Position numbers and translations under genes: made by a program. A stretch of DNA of 39,790 nt from Xenococcaceae cyanobacterium MO_167.B27 (GTDB taxonomy: Bacteria > Cyanobacteriota > Cyanobacteriia > Cyanobacteriales > Xenococcaceae): assembly GCA_030065935.1 (NCBI GenBank), contig JASJCP010000048.1, forward strand, positions 1 to 39,790. The letters run 5' to 3'. Shown piece after piece: positions 16,866 to 25,639 of this stretch. The notes under the pieces are model-generated. The model did not search any database, was not told where the DNA came from, and was given only the letters and a program-made list of their open reading frames with translations. Each line of letters starts with the position of its first letter. Within the stretch, counting starts at the first letter, position 1.

Positions 16866-17717
16866 TCCAGATTTAAAGATTATTCAGGAAAAATCAACTC
16901 ATGGTTTGAAGTATCTTCCTATTTAATTAGACCAGAGGATTTCCCAAAGGCTCAAAAACGAGTGCCTCGATATATTCCCGAAGAGGTGATGGCACAACTT
17001 AACCAAAATCTTGATTTATTACCAGAGCCAGTAATGAGAATGGTCTTAGTAATCCAAGAAACAGGATTGAGAGTTAGTGAACTTTTACAGTTACCTTATG
17101 GTTGTCTCAAGCAAGATACAAAAGGAGATTGGTTTATTCAGTATATGAATTGGAAAATGACAAAAGAGGATGTCAAACCAATTTCTCAAGAGCTTGCTCA
17201 AGTCATTCAAGAACAACAAAAATATCTTAAAAACAACTTAGATATAAGGTTTAATTATCTATTTACAGCCAGAAAAAATGGAAGAAATTTTGCTGGAAAT
17301 ATTTTTAAACCAAAAGCAAGTGTTATGGATGATAAAAGCTTTATCGGCTATTTAAAGCGATTAGCAAAGGAAAAAAATATCTGTGATAATTCTGGAAAAG
17401 TTTGGAATTTTCAATCACATCAATTTAGACATACTGTTGGTACTCGAATGATAAATAATGGAGTACCACAGCATATAATTCAACGATATCTAGGTCATGA
17501 AACACCAGCAATGACATCGGTTTACGCACACATTCACGACCAAACATTAAAACAAGAAATAGCCAAGTATCACGATAGCAGAGTAGTTAATATCGCTGGT
17601 GAAGTAGTTGAATCTTCAACACCAGAATTAGATAATGATTTGGACTTACAGCTTCTCAATAAAAAAGTTTTGGCTCAATCTTTGCCTAATGGTTCGTGTG
17701 CTAGACCAATAGTATAA
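16866..17717 (+). pseudogene. Tyrosine recombinase, truncated at both ends (Tn554 TnpB-like)
   Basis: An open frame of 284 codons that has all catalytic boxes of a tyrosine recombinase: TGLRVSELLQLP (Arg I), HQFRHTVGTRMINNG (H-x-x-R), YLGHETPAMTSVYAHI (His and Tyr). A GTG at 16962 could start a 251-residue product, but homologous text begins upstream of it (SWFEVSSYLIRPEDFP). The C-terminus stops at SLPNGSCARPIV, just where Tn554-type TnpB continues into a Cys-rich zinc segment, so the end is also lost. It is probably inactive; it could still bind DNA. A terminator follows. Confidence 0.72.
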
Positions 17718-17728
17718 AGACATAAGAA

Positions 17729-17769
17729 AATGCTACTCAATTGCTATGATGATGGAGTAGCATTTTTTT
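17729..17769 (+). terminator. Rho-independent terminator
   Basis: Stem ATGCTACTC / GAGTAGCAT with a loop of about 16 bases, followed by seven T. It ends the recombinase fragment transcript. Confidence 0.75.
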
Positions 17770-17867
17770 ATGTCGTGTAATACTTCCACAATGTCAATTG
17801 CTTTCTGTAATTACGTTGTGTACGTTATAGACGAGATAATGAAAGGCTGAGGGAGTGTCAATACTTC

Positions 17868-17947
17868 TGTACAGCGACACCAGCAATATATTCCCTTACT
17901 ACTGCTGCTGAACCCAACTGCAATACAGCAAATGCGATCGCCCATCT
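17868..17947 (-). pseudogene. Duplicate of a DhaM/Enzyme I C-terminal end
   Basis: Minus-strand text reads AIAFAVLQLGSAAVVREYIA then GVAVQKY and TGA. It is a diverged copy of the last 26 residues of the DhaM fusion (AIASAVLQLDSVIAVKKY). The first 24 bases differ at one site. It has no upstream body: an in-frame TGA precedes it. The DUF433/DUF5615 pair sits exactly between this copy and the intact dhaM end. Confidence 0.65.
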
Positions 17948-17950
17948 CCG

Positions 17951-18283
17951 TCACATCAACACCAAAATACTTTCCATTTCACTACTGCCAAATTGAATGA
18001 TTGTGTCAAAATTATCTCTCAAAATTTGTGTAATTTTTGATGTTGGACTGTTGCCAATACTAAGATAGATAAATTTCGGGGGATGACCATAAAGCAAACT
18101 GCGTTGATGAAAATCAGAATCTTTGGAAACGATTACAAATCTATTAGTCTTAGCATATTCCCAAATAATTGCATCATCAGTGTTAATCAAGCCTAGAGTC
18201 TTGACGTGCTGAGAGTTGGGATATAAATCGATAATCCTAATAATAATACGGTCTGATAAGTTTTCATCTAATAGCAGTTTCAC
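17951..18283 (-). CDS. DUF5615 PIN-like toxin
   Basis: A 110-residue PIN-like protein of the DUF5615/Mut7-C-related group. N-terminal MKLLLDENLSDRI gives the first acidic residues, DAIIWEYAKTNRFVIVSKDSDF gives the central D and KD-SD motif. Such proteins are the toxin (predicted RNase) partners of DUF433 antitoxins. Its ATG overlaps the antitoxin stop by four bases (ATGA), so translation is coupled. The last residues adjoin a duplicated piece of dhaM. Confidence 0.88.
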   Translation of the reverse strand: MKLLLDENLSDRIIIRIIDLYPNSQHVKTLGLINTDDAIIWEYAKTNRFVIVSKDSDFHQRSLLYGHPPKFIYLSIGNSPTSKITQILRDNFDTIIQFGSSEMESILVLM

Positions 18284-18504
18284 AGCGATGCCACAAATAA
18301 TTTTTTCTCACGCTCGGCTGCAAAAGCAAGACAAGCTTTGATATCTTCTGAGGTAAGTTCAGAAAAGTCTTCTAAAATTTCCGTCTCACTCATACCACCT
18401 GCTAAGTATTCTAAAATATCATATACCGTAATTCGCATTCCCCGAATACAAGGCTTACCACTGCGCTTTCCAGGCTCGATTGTAATTATATGTTGGTAAT
18501 CCAT
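18280..18504 (-). CDS. DUF433 antitoxin
   Basis: A 74-residue DUF433 protein: ITIEPGKRSGKPCIRGMRIT at the N-terminus, then VYDILEYLAGGMSETEILED and FSELTSEDIKACLAFAAERE. This winged-helix-like domain is the usual VapB-type partner encoded directly before a DUF5615 PIN-like toxin, and it probably represses its own promoter. Only 27 bases separate it from the dhaM stop upstream, so it could also be read from the dhaM transcript. Confidence 0.9.
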   Translation of the reverse strand: MDYQHIITIEPGKRSGKPCIRGMRITVYDILEYLAGGMSETEILEDFSELTSEDIKACLAFAAEREKKLFVASL

Positions 18505-18531
18505 AAAAGTAGCGTAGGGGAGAATATTTGC

Positions 18532-21003
18532 TTACATTATATCGGTAACTATATTAGAAACATATTTTTTCACTGCTATTACTGAATCTAACTGCAATAC
18601 AGCAGATGCGATCGCCCGTACTTCAGATTTACTCAAACCAGCAATCTTAGCTTTAATTCCAGGTATAGCAGGAGGATTGACACTGAATTCATCTACCCCT
18701 AGCCCCAATAAAATTGGTACGGCTGAAGGATCGCTGGCTATTTGACCGCAGACGCTGACGGTAATACCTGCATTATGAGCAGCATTGACGGTTTGGTGAA
18801 TCATCCTCAATACAGCAGGTTCGTAGGCATCGGCTAAGGCTGCAACTTTGGGGTTAGTGCGATCTGCTGCCATAATATATTGACTGAGATCGTTAGTACC
18901 GATGCTGAAAAAATCTACTTCCCTTGCTAACAAGTCAGCCATAGTAACAGCAGCAGGTGTTTCCACCATGATACCGATCGCGATTCCTGGATCGAAATCA
19001 ATTTTACTTTCTCTCAATTCTGCTTGTACTTCTGACACTAGCTGTTTGGCTACTCTTACTTCTTTTACGGAAGTAACCATGGGAAACATCAGTTTAATCT
19101 TATGTTGGAAAGAAGCTCGTAATATTGCTCTTAACTGAGTTTTGAGCAGATCGGGACAATCCAGACTTTGACGAATACCGCGCCATCCCAAACCAGGATT
19201 AGTTTCTGTGGGGAGGTCGAGATAGTCAACGGGTTTATCTGCACCAATATCGACAGTGCGAATAGTTAGGGGATGCTCTCCCATAATTGCACCTATCTCT
19301 GTAATGATGTTCAGTTGTTCGTCTTCTGTTGGAGGAGTCGAGCGATCTAGATATAATAATTCAGTTCGCAATAAACCCACGCCATCCGCACCGCATTCGA
19401 GGGCATAGGTAGCGTTATTTAAGCCCATAATATTGGCTAGTACGGGAATTTTATGACCGTCTAGGGTAACTGCTTCTGAAATAATTACTTCTTGACGATT
19501 AGTTTGCGCTTGTATTTGTTGGCGTTGTTCGGCACTGGGTTCGAGCCAAATTTGACCAGTTGTACCATTGATCGCTATTTCTGTATTTGGTGCGATAGAA
19601 AATAATTCTCGACCTACTCCCACTATCATCGGTATTCCTAGCTGACTGGCAATTAAAGCACTATGAGCAGTGGCACTACCACCAGCCAGACAAATTCCTA
19701 ATACTTGACCCGATCTAAGTTGAGATACTTCTGAAACTGTCAAGTCCTCAGCAACGAGAATTACACCTTGGGGAATATCAATTGATTGATGGCTTACCCC
19801 TAACAAAAGACGTAATATTCTCAGTCCCACATCTTCTATATCAGCAGCACGAGCCTGTAAATAAGAATCTTCAAGGGTTTGATAAGATGATCGCAATTCT
19901 GCGATCGCCATTTTCCAAGCGGTTGCAGCACTTAAATATTGCTCGAAAATTATTTGACGAGTTTGATTAATTAATTCTGGAGCTTTTAAATAGAGTAAAT
20001 GAGCATTAAAGATACTTGCAGATTCTTTTGATTCTTCCCTGACAAGCTGCTCTAGTTCTTGGATACCCTGACTAATAGCTTGTTGTAGTTTATGCCATTC
20101 TGTATCGGGATTGTCTGCTGTTTCGGCGATAACTTCTGGGATAGTAGGTTGATAGAAAAAGACTTGAGCGCTCGCTGTTCCAGGAGCAGCAGGAATACCT
20201 TTTAGGGAGGATGGAGACGGTAGGGCAGACGGGGAAGGTAGAGAGGATGGGGTACTGTTGGTTGATTCCCCAAATCCTCCTTCAATGAGGTTTTGTAGAG
20301 CTATTAAAGCGGAAGCAGCATCTTCTCCTGTTGCACTAACTGCTATTTGATGTCCCTGGCGCACTCCTAAAAGCATAACCTGATTGATACTTTTGGCACT
20401 TACGATCTGACTTTGGGTGATTAGATTTTGCAGCTTAATTTCTGCTTGAAAACTAGATGCTGTTGTCACTAATTTCGCTGCGGGTCGAGCATGAAGTCCA
20501 TGAGGATTAATAATAGTAAGTTTAATTTGATGTTCGGGGATAGGGGTAGTAGTTTCATCTACTTGGCTTGCTTCCTCCTCTAATAAGCTGCTGTCCCCTG
20601 TTAATTGAGATTTCTTAACATTCAAAGAAGCTCTAGCGGATGCCATAACTTGTTCTAAGGATGCACCAGATGCTGCTTCTACTACGGCTGCGATCGCTCC
20701 TTCTACTAGAGGAGCTTCGCATAATCTGACCTTATTTCTCTGCTCTGGAGCAAGAAACTCCAAAGCCATTTCCGCACTCAGGATGGCACTACCTAAGTCC
20801 ATCAAAACTATTACTCCTGAGCGATCGCCAACCGATTCAATAGCAGCTTGTATTTTTAGGGCATCAGTGCCAAAGGGATTTTCTGGGTCATCTATTCCCG
20901 CAGCAACTGCTAAAGGAACATCAGTTTGAATCATTTGTTGGGCTAATTCCTTGACCCCTGTTGCTAGCTTGGCACTGTGGGAAACAATTACGATCCCAAC
21001 CAT
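18532..21003 (-). CDS. dhaM: DhaM-HPr-Enzyme I fusion (multiphosphoryl transfer protein)
   Basis: An 823-residue phosphorelay protein that takes phosphate from PEP to the ADP bound on DhaL. Domains: DhaM EIIA-mannose-like residues 1-130 (phospho-His in GIVIVSHSAKLATGV); HPr about 157-245 (active His in NPHGLHARPAAKLV); Enzyme I about 268-815, with phospho-His in GGSATAHSALIA near 442, RTELLYLDR, DIGADKP, FFSIGTNDLSQYIMAADRTN and the PEP-site Cys in VSVCGQIASDP near 752. A low-complexity Ser/Pro linker joins HPr and Enzyme I. The full fusion makes the kinase independent of a general PTS, which most cyanobacteria lack. The gene lies 11 kb from dhaL on the other strand. Confidence 0.95.
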   Translation of the reverse strand: MVGIVIVSHSAKLATGVKELAQQMIQTDVPLAVAAGIDDPENPFGTDALKIQAAIESVGDRSGVIVLMDLGSAILSAEMALEFLAPEQRNKVRLCEAPLVEGAIAAVVEAASGASLEQVMASARASLNVKKSQLTGDSSLLEEEASQVDETTTPIPEHQIKLTIINPHGLHARPAAKLVTTASSFQAEIKLQNLITQSQIVSAKSINQVMLLGVRQGHQIAVSATGEDAASALIALQNLIEGGFGESTNSTPSSLPSPSALPSPSSLKGIPAAPGTASAQVFFYQPTIPEVIAETADNPDTEWHKLQQAISQGIQELEQLVREESKESASIFNAHLLYLKAPELINQTRQIIFEQYLSAATAWKMAIAELRSSYQTLEDSYLQARAADIEDVGLRILRLLLGVSHQSIDIPQGVILVAEDLTVSEVSQLRSGQVLGICLAGGSATAHSALIASQLGIPMIVGVGRELFSIAPNTEIAINGTTGQIWLEPSAEQRQQIQAQTNRQEVIISEAVTLDGHKIPVLANIMGLNNATYALECGADGVGLLRTELLYLDRSTPPTEDEQLNIITEIGAIMGEHPLTIRTVDIGADKPVDYLDLPTETNPGLGWRGIRQSLDCPDLLKTQLRAILRASFQHKIKLMFPMVTSVKEVRVAKQLVSEVQAELRESKIDFDPGIAIGIMVETPAAVTMADLLAREVDFFSIGTNDLSQYIMAADRTNPKVAALADAYEPAVLRMIHQTVNAAHNAGITVSVCGQIASDPSAVPILLGLGVDEFSVNPPAIPGIKAKIAGLSKSEVRAIASAVLQLDSVIAVKKYVSNIVTDIM

Positions 21004-21130
21004 GTCCTATTTGCCTCATTAATATCTAGTACTATCCATCATAGTATGGAACAAGCCAGAGCGCGATTGCACTCAAGAGAGCAGTTAATTAGACCTCTTG
21101 CAAAAGTCTTTCGTGGTATAGTAATTAATT

Positions 21131-21365
21131 ATGAAACCACACAAGGGTTCACACTCGGTTTATTCCATTCACTTGCATTTAGTTTTGGTAACTAAATACA
21201 GAAAAAAGTAATCACCTCTGAAATGATTGTGTCATAACAGAGGTGTTTCAAAGAATATGTACTAAGAAAAAAAGTAAACCTAAACTCTGGGCTATGTTTA
21301 TGTAGTTTTCCTGTCGCTACTTTTAACACTCCATTTTGGAATGGCAGCCAAAAGTAATAACTTCA
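21131..21365 (+). pseudogene. IS200 TnpA relic
   Basis: ATG 21131 begins an IS200-type TnpA N-terminus: KPHKGSHSVYSIHLHLVLVT then KYRKK and a stop created by one missing A in a run of six. The next frame continues VITSEMI. Further on only scraps such as TPFWNGS remain. The catalytic HUH and Tyr parts are lost. Confidence 0.7.
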
Positions 21366-22403
21366 CTACCCAATTCGTTCTTGTTGGAAACCAGAGTCCC
21401 CACCTGTGGTAAACCAATATTCCCAAGTTCCCCCAGAAGCAGTTAACCAATTATTGAGGTCGAAAAAGCCACTTCCTGATGGTGTCCCTTGAATTCTATA
21501 GACTTTCACCGCTTGTCCATCATGATCCCAAATTAGGGGCAATTCTGGTTGTATTTGTTCTGGTGCTGCACCATTAGTTTGCAAAAAGTAGGCATCTTGT
21601 CCCCGCTTAGAAGCGTTGCCAAAAACCTGAGCTATTCCATTTTCGTCAATAGCGACAAACGCCCCTTCTTCTAAACCAATCCCATAAACTGGTTGATTTT
21701 CTGCCACCATAATTCGAGCCATAAACCCGAAAATTCTACCATATCTGGTCTCAGGATGATTCTTATTACGCCTATCTAAATGGGTGTCAGTAATAACATT
21801 TTTCAGATACGGAACTTGGAGAAAATTACTTCGATAAATATCCTGGGTATTAGGATGAAAAGGGTCATTCAAAATTTCTGAACTCAATAATCCAAGTCGC
21901 TCTGGAGCGTAATAATAATCTCCTAAAATTGCCAGACCAGCACTAGTTCCAGCCACAGGCACTTTTTTCTGATTAATTAAGTAATTAATGGCATCTTCTG
22001 TAGCTGTTCCTTCCCAGTAATCTTCATATTTATTCTGATCCCCACCCGCCAAATATAAAGCATCAGCATCTTTAATATATTGCACCACCTTTGGGTTATT
22101 AGCTGCTTCTCTGCTATCAATAGACAGTTCTGCTGCGGAATTGATTAAATCTCGGTAATTATCCGCAATCCACTGTGCTTGTCTGCCAATGCCCCCGCAG
22201 CGTAGGACTAAATAATCTCCATAGTTGGCTTGCTTCAAAAACCATTGAGTAGCAGCATCTTCTCCTACTGTTCCTTCTTCTGCACCACCAATCAAGAGAA
22301 TAGCAGGTTTTTGAGAAGAACTATTAACCTTGCCATAATCTAAATAGTATTCAAAGTTATTGCTCTCATCACGAAGTCTGTAATCTGAGAGTTTTATTGC
22401 CAT
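21366..22403 (-). CDS. Cyanophycinase-family peptidase (S51)
   Basis: A 345-residue peptidase S51 protein. Motifs: AILLIGGAEEGTVGEDAATQ near residues 35-53, ADALYLAGGDQNKYEDYW near 112-130, nucleophile Ser in VAGTSAGLAILGDYYYAP near 150, and VITDTHLDRRNKNHPETRYG near 203-222. The family includes cyanophycinase, which cuts the arginine/aspartate storage polymer, and related enzymes. The C-terminal 90 residues (GGTWEYWFTTGGDSG at the end) look unlike the classical CphB, so the substrate could differ. ATG 22403 is preferred because GAGGAG stands eight bases before it; the upstream TTG lacks this. No cyanophycin synthetase is in the window. Confidence 0.85.
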   Translation of the reverse strand: MAIKLSDYRLRDESNNFEYYLDYGKVNSSSQKPAILLIGGAEEGTVGEDAATQWFLKQANYGDYLVLRCGGIGRQAQWIADNYRDLINSAAELSIDSREAANNPKVVQYIKDADALYLAGGDQNKYEDYWEGTATEDAINYLINQKKVPVAGTSAGLAILGDYYYAPERLGLLSSEILNDPFHPNTQDIYRSNFLQVPYLKNVITDTHLDRRNKNHPETRYGRIFGFMARIMVAENQPVYGIGLEEGAFVAIDENGIAQVFGNASKRGQDAYFLQTNGAAPEQIQPELPLIWDHDGQAVKVYRIQGTPSGSGFFDLNNWLTASGGTWEYWFTTGGDSGFQQERIG

Positions 22404-22669
22404 CAAACCATCTCCTCAAGAATTACTGCTCTTTCATCTTACGATTTTAGAGTCAACAGAAGCTATTTAATTTATCGTAAGACCATTAATTCTATTGGCT
22501 TATATTTTTTTTTCAAGTAGTTATTAGTTTTAATTATCCAGACCCCCCAAAGTGGATTTTAGGAATAATTGACCACAGTAATCTAATTTATTTAATGGGG
22601 GTTCATCTGGTTCAGGACAACTAATTAGATAATTATAATGAAACTCAAAAATACAGATTGGAGAAAAAC

Positions 22670-23440
22670 ATGAACGACGCAGGAGAGCGTTTCTTAGTGT
22701 CAGGAAAAACAGCTCTTGTCACAGGTGCGTCTAAAGGTATTGGCGCATCAGTGGCAATCAATCTAGCGCAGGCAGGTGCAGAGCTCGCTATTGCAGGGCG
22801 AGATCAGGTAGGTCTTGGGAAGACTCAGGAGAGAGTTCGTACATTTGGTAATAAATGTGAAGTCATCAACACAGACCTTCGCACCATTGATGGTGCAATA
22901 ACAACTGCTTCTGTTGCATTAGACTATTTTGGTGCTATTGATATCTTAGTCAATAATGCAGGCATCGTGCATATTGATTCACTCTGGGAGGCATCTATCG
23001 AAGATTGGGATGAGATCCAAGCCGTGAATTTACGAGCGCCCTTTATCATTGCCAAAATGCTCTCGGGTCCCATGAGGGAGCAGAAGAGGGGAAAAATCAT
23101 AAATATCTCTTCTCAAGCAGGTATTGTCGCAGTCAATGGACATGCAGCTTACGCAGCTTCTAAAGGAGGTCTTAACATGCTCACAAAAGTCATGGCAGCA
23201 GAGCTTGGGCCCTTTAACATCCAATGTAATGCAGTAGCCCCCACAGTGATACTCACGGAAATGGGCCAGAAGGTATGGGGCGACCCTGCCAAAGGTGATC
23301 CTATGAAAGCAAAGATTCCGTTGCAGCGTTTTGGCAATCCTCAAGAAGTTGCTGATCTTGTATTATTTTTAGCTTCATCTGCCTCAGATTTGATAACGGG
23401 TCAGATTATTCTAATTGATGGTGGGTATACAGTCGTTTGA
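22670..23440 (+). CDS. SDR-family oxidoreductase
   Basis: A classical short-chain dehydrogenase of 256 residues. TGASKGIGASVAINLAQAGA near residues 15-34 is the NAD(P) loop, NNAGIVHID near 90, the catalytic Ser in INISSQAGIV near 143, YAASKGGLNML (Tyr/Lys) near 157, and the closing LITGQIILIDGGYTVV. It resembles sugar-alcohol or gluconate-type dehydrogenases such as D-threitol and 2-deoxygluconate dehydrogenase, but the substrate is not decided by sequence. ATG 22670 has GGAGA six bases upstream, so the earlier TTG (22658) is rejected. Codon choice is richer in C/G endings and HIP1 sites are absent, unlike neighbours, which hints at transfer. Confidence 0.88.
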   Translation: MNDAGERFLVSGKTALVTGASKGIGASVAINLAQAGAELAIAGRDQVGLGKTQERVRTFGNKCEVINTDLRTIDGAITTASVALDYFGAIDILVNNAGIVHIDSLWEASIEDWDEIQAVNLRAPFIIAKMLSGPMREQKRGKIINISSQAGIVAVNGHAAYAASKGGLNMLTKVMAAELGPFNIQCNAVAPTVILTEMGQKVWGDPAKGDPMKAKIPLQRFGNPQEVADLVLFLASSASDLITGQIILIDGGYTVV

Positions 23441-23550
23441 GTAATGTTGTTGAAATATTGCCTAACCATCCATATCCATTCAACTTATCATAAACAGTTT
23501 TTAACATAGTGACAATATGATTTAAAGTAATAAAAACTAAGTAATCACAG

Positions 23551-24342
23551 ATGTTTATCCACCTGATTGCAGACTACGGAACTGGCGATCCAGCTTTTGC
23601 CGAGGTTAAACAACGTTTATTGAAACAACTGCCCTCAGCACAAATTCACTGTCTGAGTGTTCCTTCATTTAGTACTCTTGCTATGGGTTTTTGGATTGCA
23701 CAATTAGGTCTTAATCCAGGAGCAAGCTCACGCTTAATCTACCATAACTGCGCTCCTCGTATTGACAATGCCAAAGCAAGACCAGACAACGAAGGAGAAG
23801 GATTAACTTATGCTTTGTTACCCGATAACGTAATAGTAGTAGGGGTACTTTCTGGTTATAGTCTTTCATTTATCAAAGATGAAGCCAAGCAAATGCACGT
23901 AGTTAAAGTTTCTCGGGGAGGTTCTCAGTTTCGTTCTCGCGATCTGTTTCCTCAAGCTGCTGCTGCCATTGTTAATGGTGATCGCTCTATCTTAGGAGAA
24001 GTAATAAAACCCAACCAGATTCCAGATGTTCCTAGGGATCGAGTTGCTTGGATTGATGGCTACGGTAATATCAAAACCACTATTCCTGCACACACTATTA
24101 ATTTAGAACCCTACAAAAAAGTAACAGTAAAAGTTGGGGATGTAGTCAATGATGCCACCTATTCTGATGGTAGTTTTAAAGTCCCTTCTGGGACATTAGC
24201 TTTTGCACCAGGTAGTTCTGGCTGGCAGAGACAAGATGGCAAAGAAATTCGTTGGATGGAATTATTTTTAAGAGGAGGGAATGCAGCAGAACGTTTTGGG
24301 CGACCTAAGATCAATCAAGTAATTTCTTACACTGTCAATTAA
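23551..24342 (+). CDS. SAM hydroxide adenosyltransferase family protein (DUF62)
   Basis: A 263-residue member of the DUF62 family, which hydrolyses SAM to adenosine and methionine and is related to SAM-dependent fluorinase/chlorinase. The N-terminal motif is MFIHLIADYGTGDPAFAEV; the C-terminal beta-barrel domain has RVAWIDGYGNIKTTIP near residues 166-182 and TLAFAPGSSGW near 216. The usual D-R-H triad could not be fully assigned by eye: the first Asp is present. It stands alone; a hairpin terminator follows at 24497. Confidence 0.82.
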   Translation: MFIHLIADYGTGDPAFAEVKQRLLKQLPSAQIHCLSVPSFSTLAMGFWIAQLGLNPGASSRLIYHNCAPRIDNAKARPDNEGEGLTYALLPDNVIVVGVLSGYSLSFIKDEAKQMHVVKVSRGGSQFRSRDLFPQAAAAIVNGDRSILGEVIKPNQIPDVPRDRVAWIDGYGNIKTTIPAHTINLEPYKKVTVKVGDVVNDATYSDGSFKVPSGTLAFAPGSSGWQRQDGKEIRWMELFLRGGNAAERFGRPKINQVISYTVN

Positions 24343-24869
24343 GGGACTCAAATTTAAGAAATTGCCATAAAAGAGCAATTACAGACCTTTATCCCACTAG
24401 GAAGCTCAGGAGTCTATTGGGTTCAATCAGTTTTTGGCACTCGCCGAAGAGATAATTAATTAAGAATTAACAAGGTAGATTAGCCAATTCGTTAGTGCTT
24501 CAGGCATCACTGAAGCTAGAGGTTTTTTCATCGCCCTTTTTTACCTGATCATGAAGCTCTGGGACTCCTTTAGATTTCTTTTGTCCTTTGGGCATTGGTA
24601 AATATTACAATTTTTCCGAGGGAAGAAAATTAGCACGGTTTCTTTAGTGTAATCTTTTATCTATGCTTTTTGACTGGCTGAAGTCTCTCAACAGTTTGTG
24701 AATTTGGGCAGAAATAGCGAAATATCATCATTTAACTTGGCTTTACAAATTTACAACATTTTAAATATAAACAGATATAAGCATCATTCATAATTACAGA
24801 ATATGTATTAAGTGACTAATTTACATATTGTAGTTTCTTAACTTTTGTCCAATTTTATAGATAGCTAAT
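24343..24869. other. Gene-free gap before the conflict-system operon
   Basis: 527 AT-rich bases. I see one hairpin terminator (24497-24528) and no open frame with family resemblance, and no insertion-sequence ends. The last 200 bases must hold the promoter of the five-gene operon that begins at 24870, but no promoter box is clear enough to mark. Confidence 0.6.
24497..24528 (+). terminator. Rho-independent terminator
   Basis: Stem GCTTCAG / CTGAAGC with a six-base loop; the T run (six T) comes six bases after the stem, which is looser than ideal. Confidence 0.55.
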
Positions 24870-25577
24870 ATGGCTCAACAACAATGGTTGATCGATGAAT
24901 CTTCATTTCCTGATACTAATACTATTGAACAAAAAGTAGAACGTGAGATAAATCTTAAACCAAGTACAAGAGGTGGTCGAGAGTCTTTAGAAGAGCTACC
25001 TAATTTGGCAATCAGAATACAAGACATTATGATCTGGGATACAAAAAAGTGGTTTGGGGATGCTGAAATCAGATTAGATGCACTGGTTGTTCATGGCAAT
25101 GCTATAGTTGATAATCCTCAAAGTATATATATGCCTCAGACATTTCGCTTTCCTGCTGTTAAAGATAAGGATCGACTTCCAACTGGAGAAACTGGTTTGC
25201 TGATATTTTATGGACAGCCTCAGTATTTCTTAGATATTTTTATTTTAGTATCACGCGATCGCAAAGATTCAGACGATCTTGCTACTTTACTTTCCCAGCA
25301 ATTAAATTCTGTAGAAATAAGAGAATCATTAGCTGCTCTACTTGGTCTAGCTTTGGTAGCTCCCCAAGCTGCTGCCATAGTCTCCGCTGTTGGCAGTGCG
25401 TCAGTTTTAGGTAACTTTGCATACCAAGTTCTCAGTCGAGTAACAGGCAATACAATTGGTCTTTATCGCAATAGTTGGTTACAACATACAGATAATTTTG
25501 GTATCGGTAGACATCCTCATCAGGGTTCTCATAAGGTAAAAGATCTTTCCTTCTTTTATGAAATTGTTCAGGAATAG
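24870..25577 (+). CDS. Unknown protein, first gene of VMAP-type conflict operon
   Basis: A 235-residue protein that I do not recognise. Residues 45-130 alternate strands and turns (LAIRIQDIMIWDTKKWFGDA, then IRLDALVVHGN, LLIFYGQPQYFLDIFILVSR), which suggests a beta-sandwich. Residues 158-190 form a hydrophobic, small-residue-rich stretch (ALLGLALVAPQAAAIVSAVG) that could be a membrane-inserting hairpin. The end is polar with a His-rich GIGRHPHQGSHK. It has no EAD domain, unlike the next two genes. Being first in the operon, 62 bases before the protease, it is a candidate effector or sensor; that is inference only. Confidence 0.65.
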   Translation: MAQQQWLIDESSFPDTNTIEQKVEREINLKPSTRGGRESLEELPNLAIRIQDIMIWDTKKWFGDAEIRLDALVVHGNAIVDNPQSIYMPQTFRFPAVKDKDRLPTGETGLLIFYGQPQYFLDIFILVSRDRKDSDDLATLLSQQLNSVEIRESLAALLGLALVAPQAAAIVSAVGSASVLGNFAYQVLSRVTGNTIGLYRNSWLQHTDNFGIGRHPHQGSHKVKDLSFFYEIVQE

Positions 25578-25639
25578 TATTAATTATTGAATCATCTTGA
25601 TTTGAGAAGAACACAGTTTTGCAGTAAGGATTTCAATCA

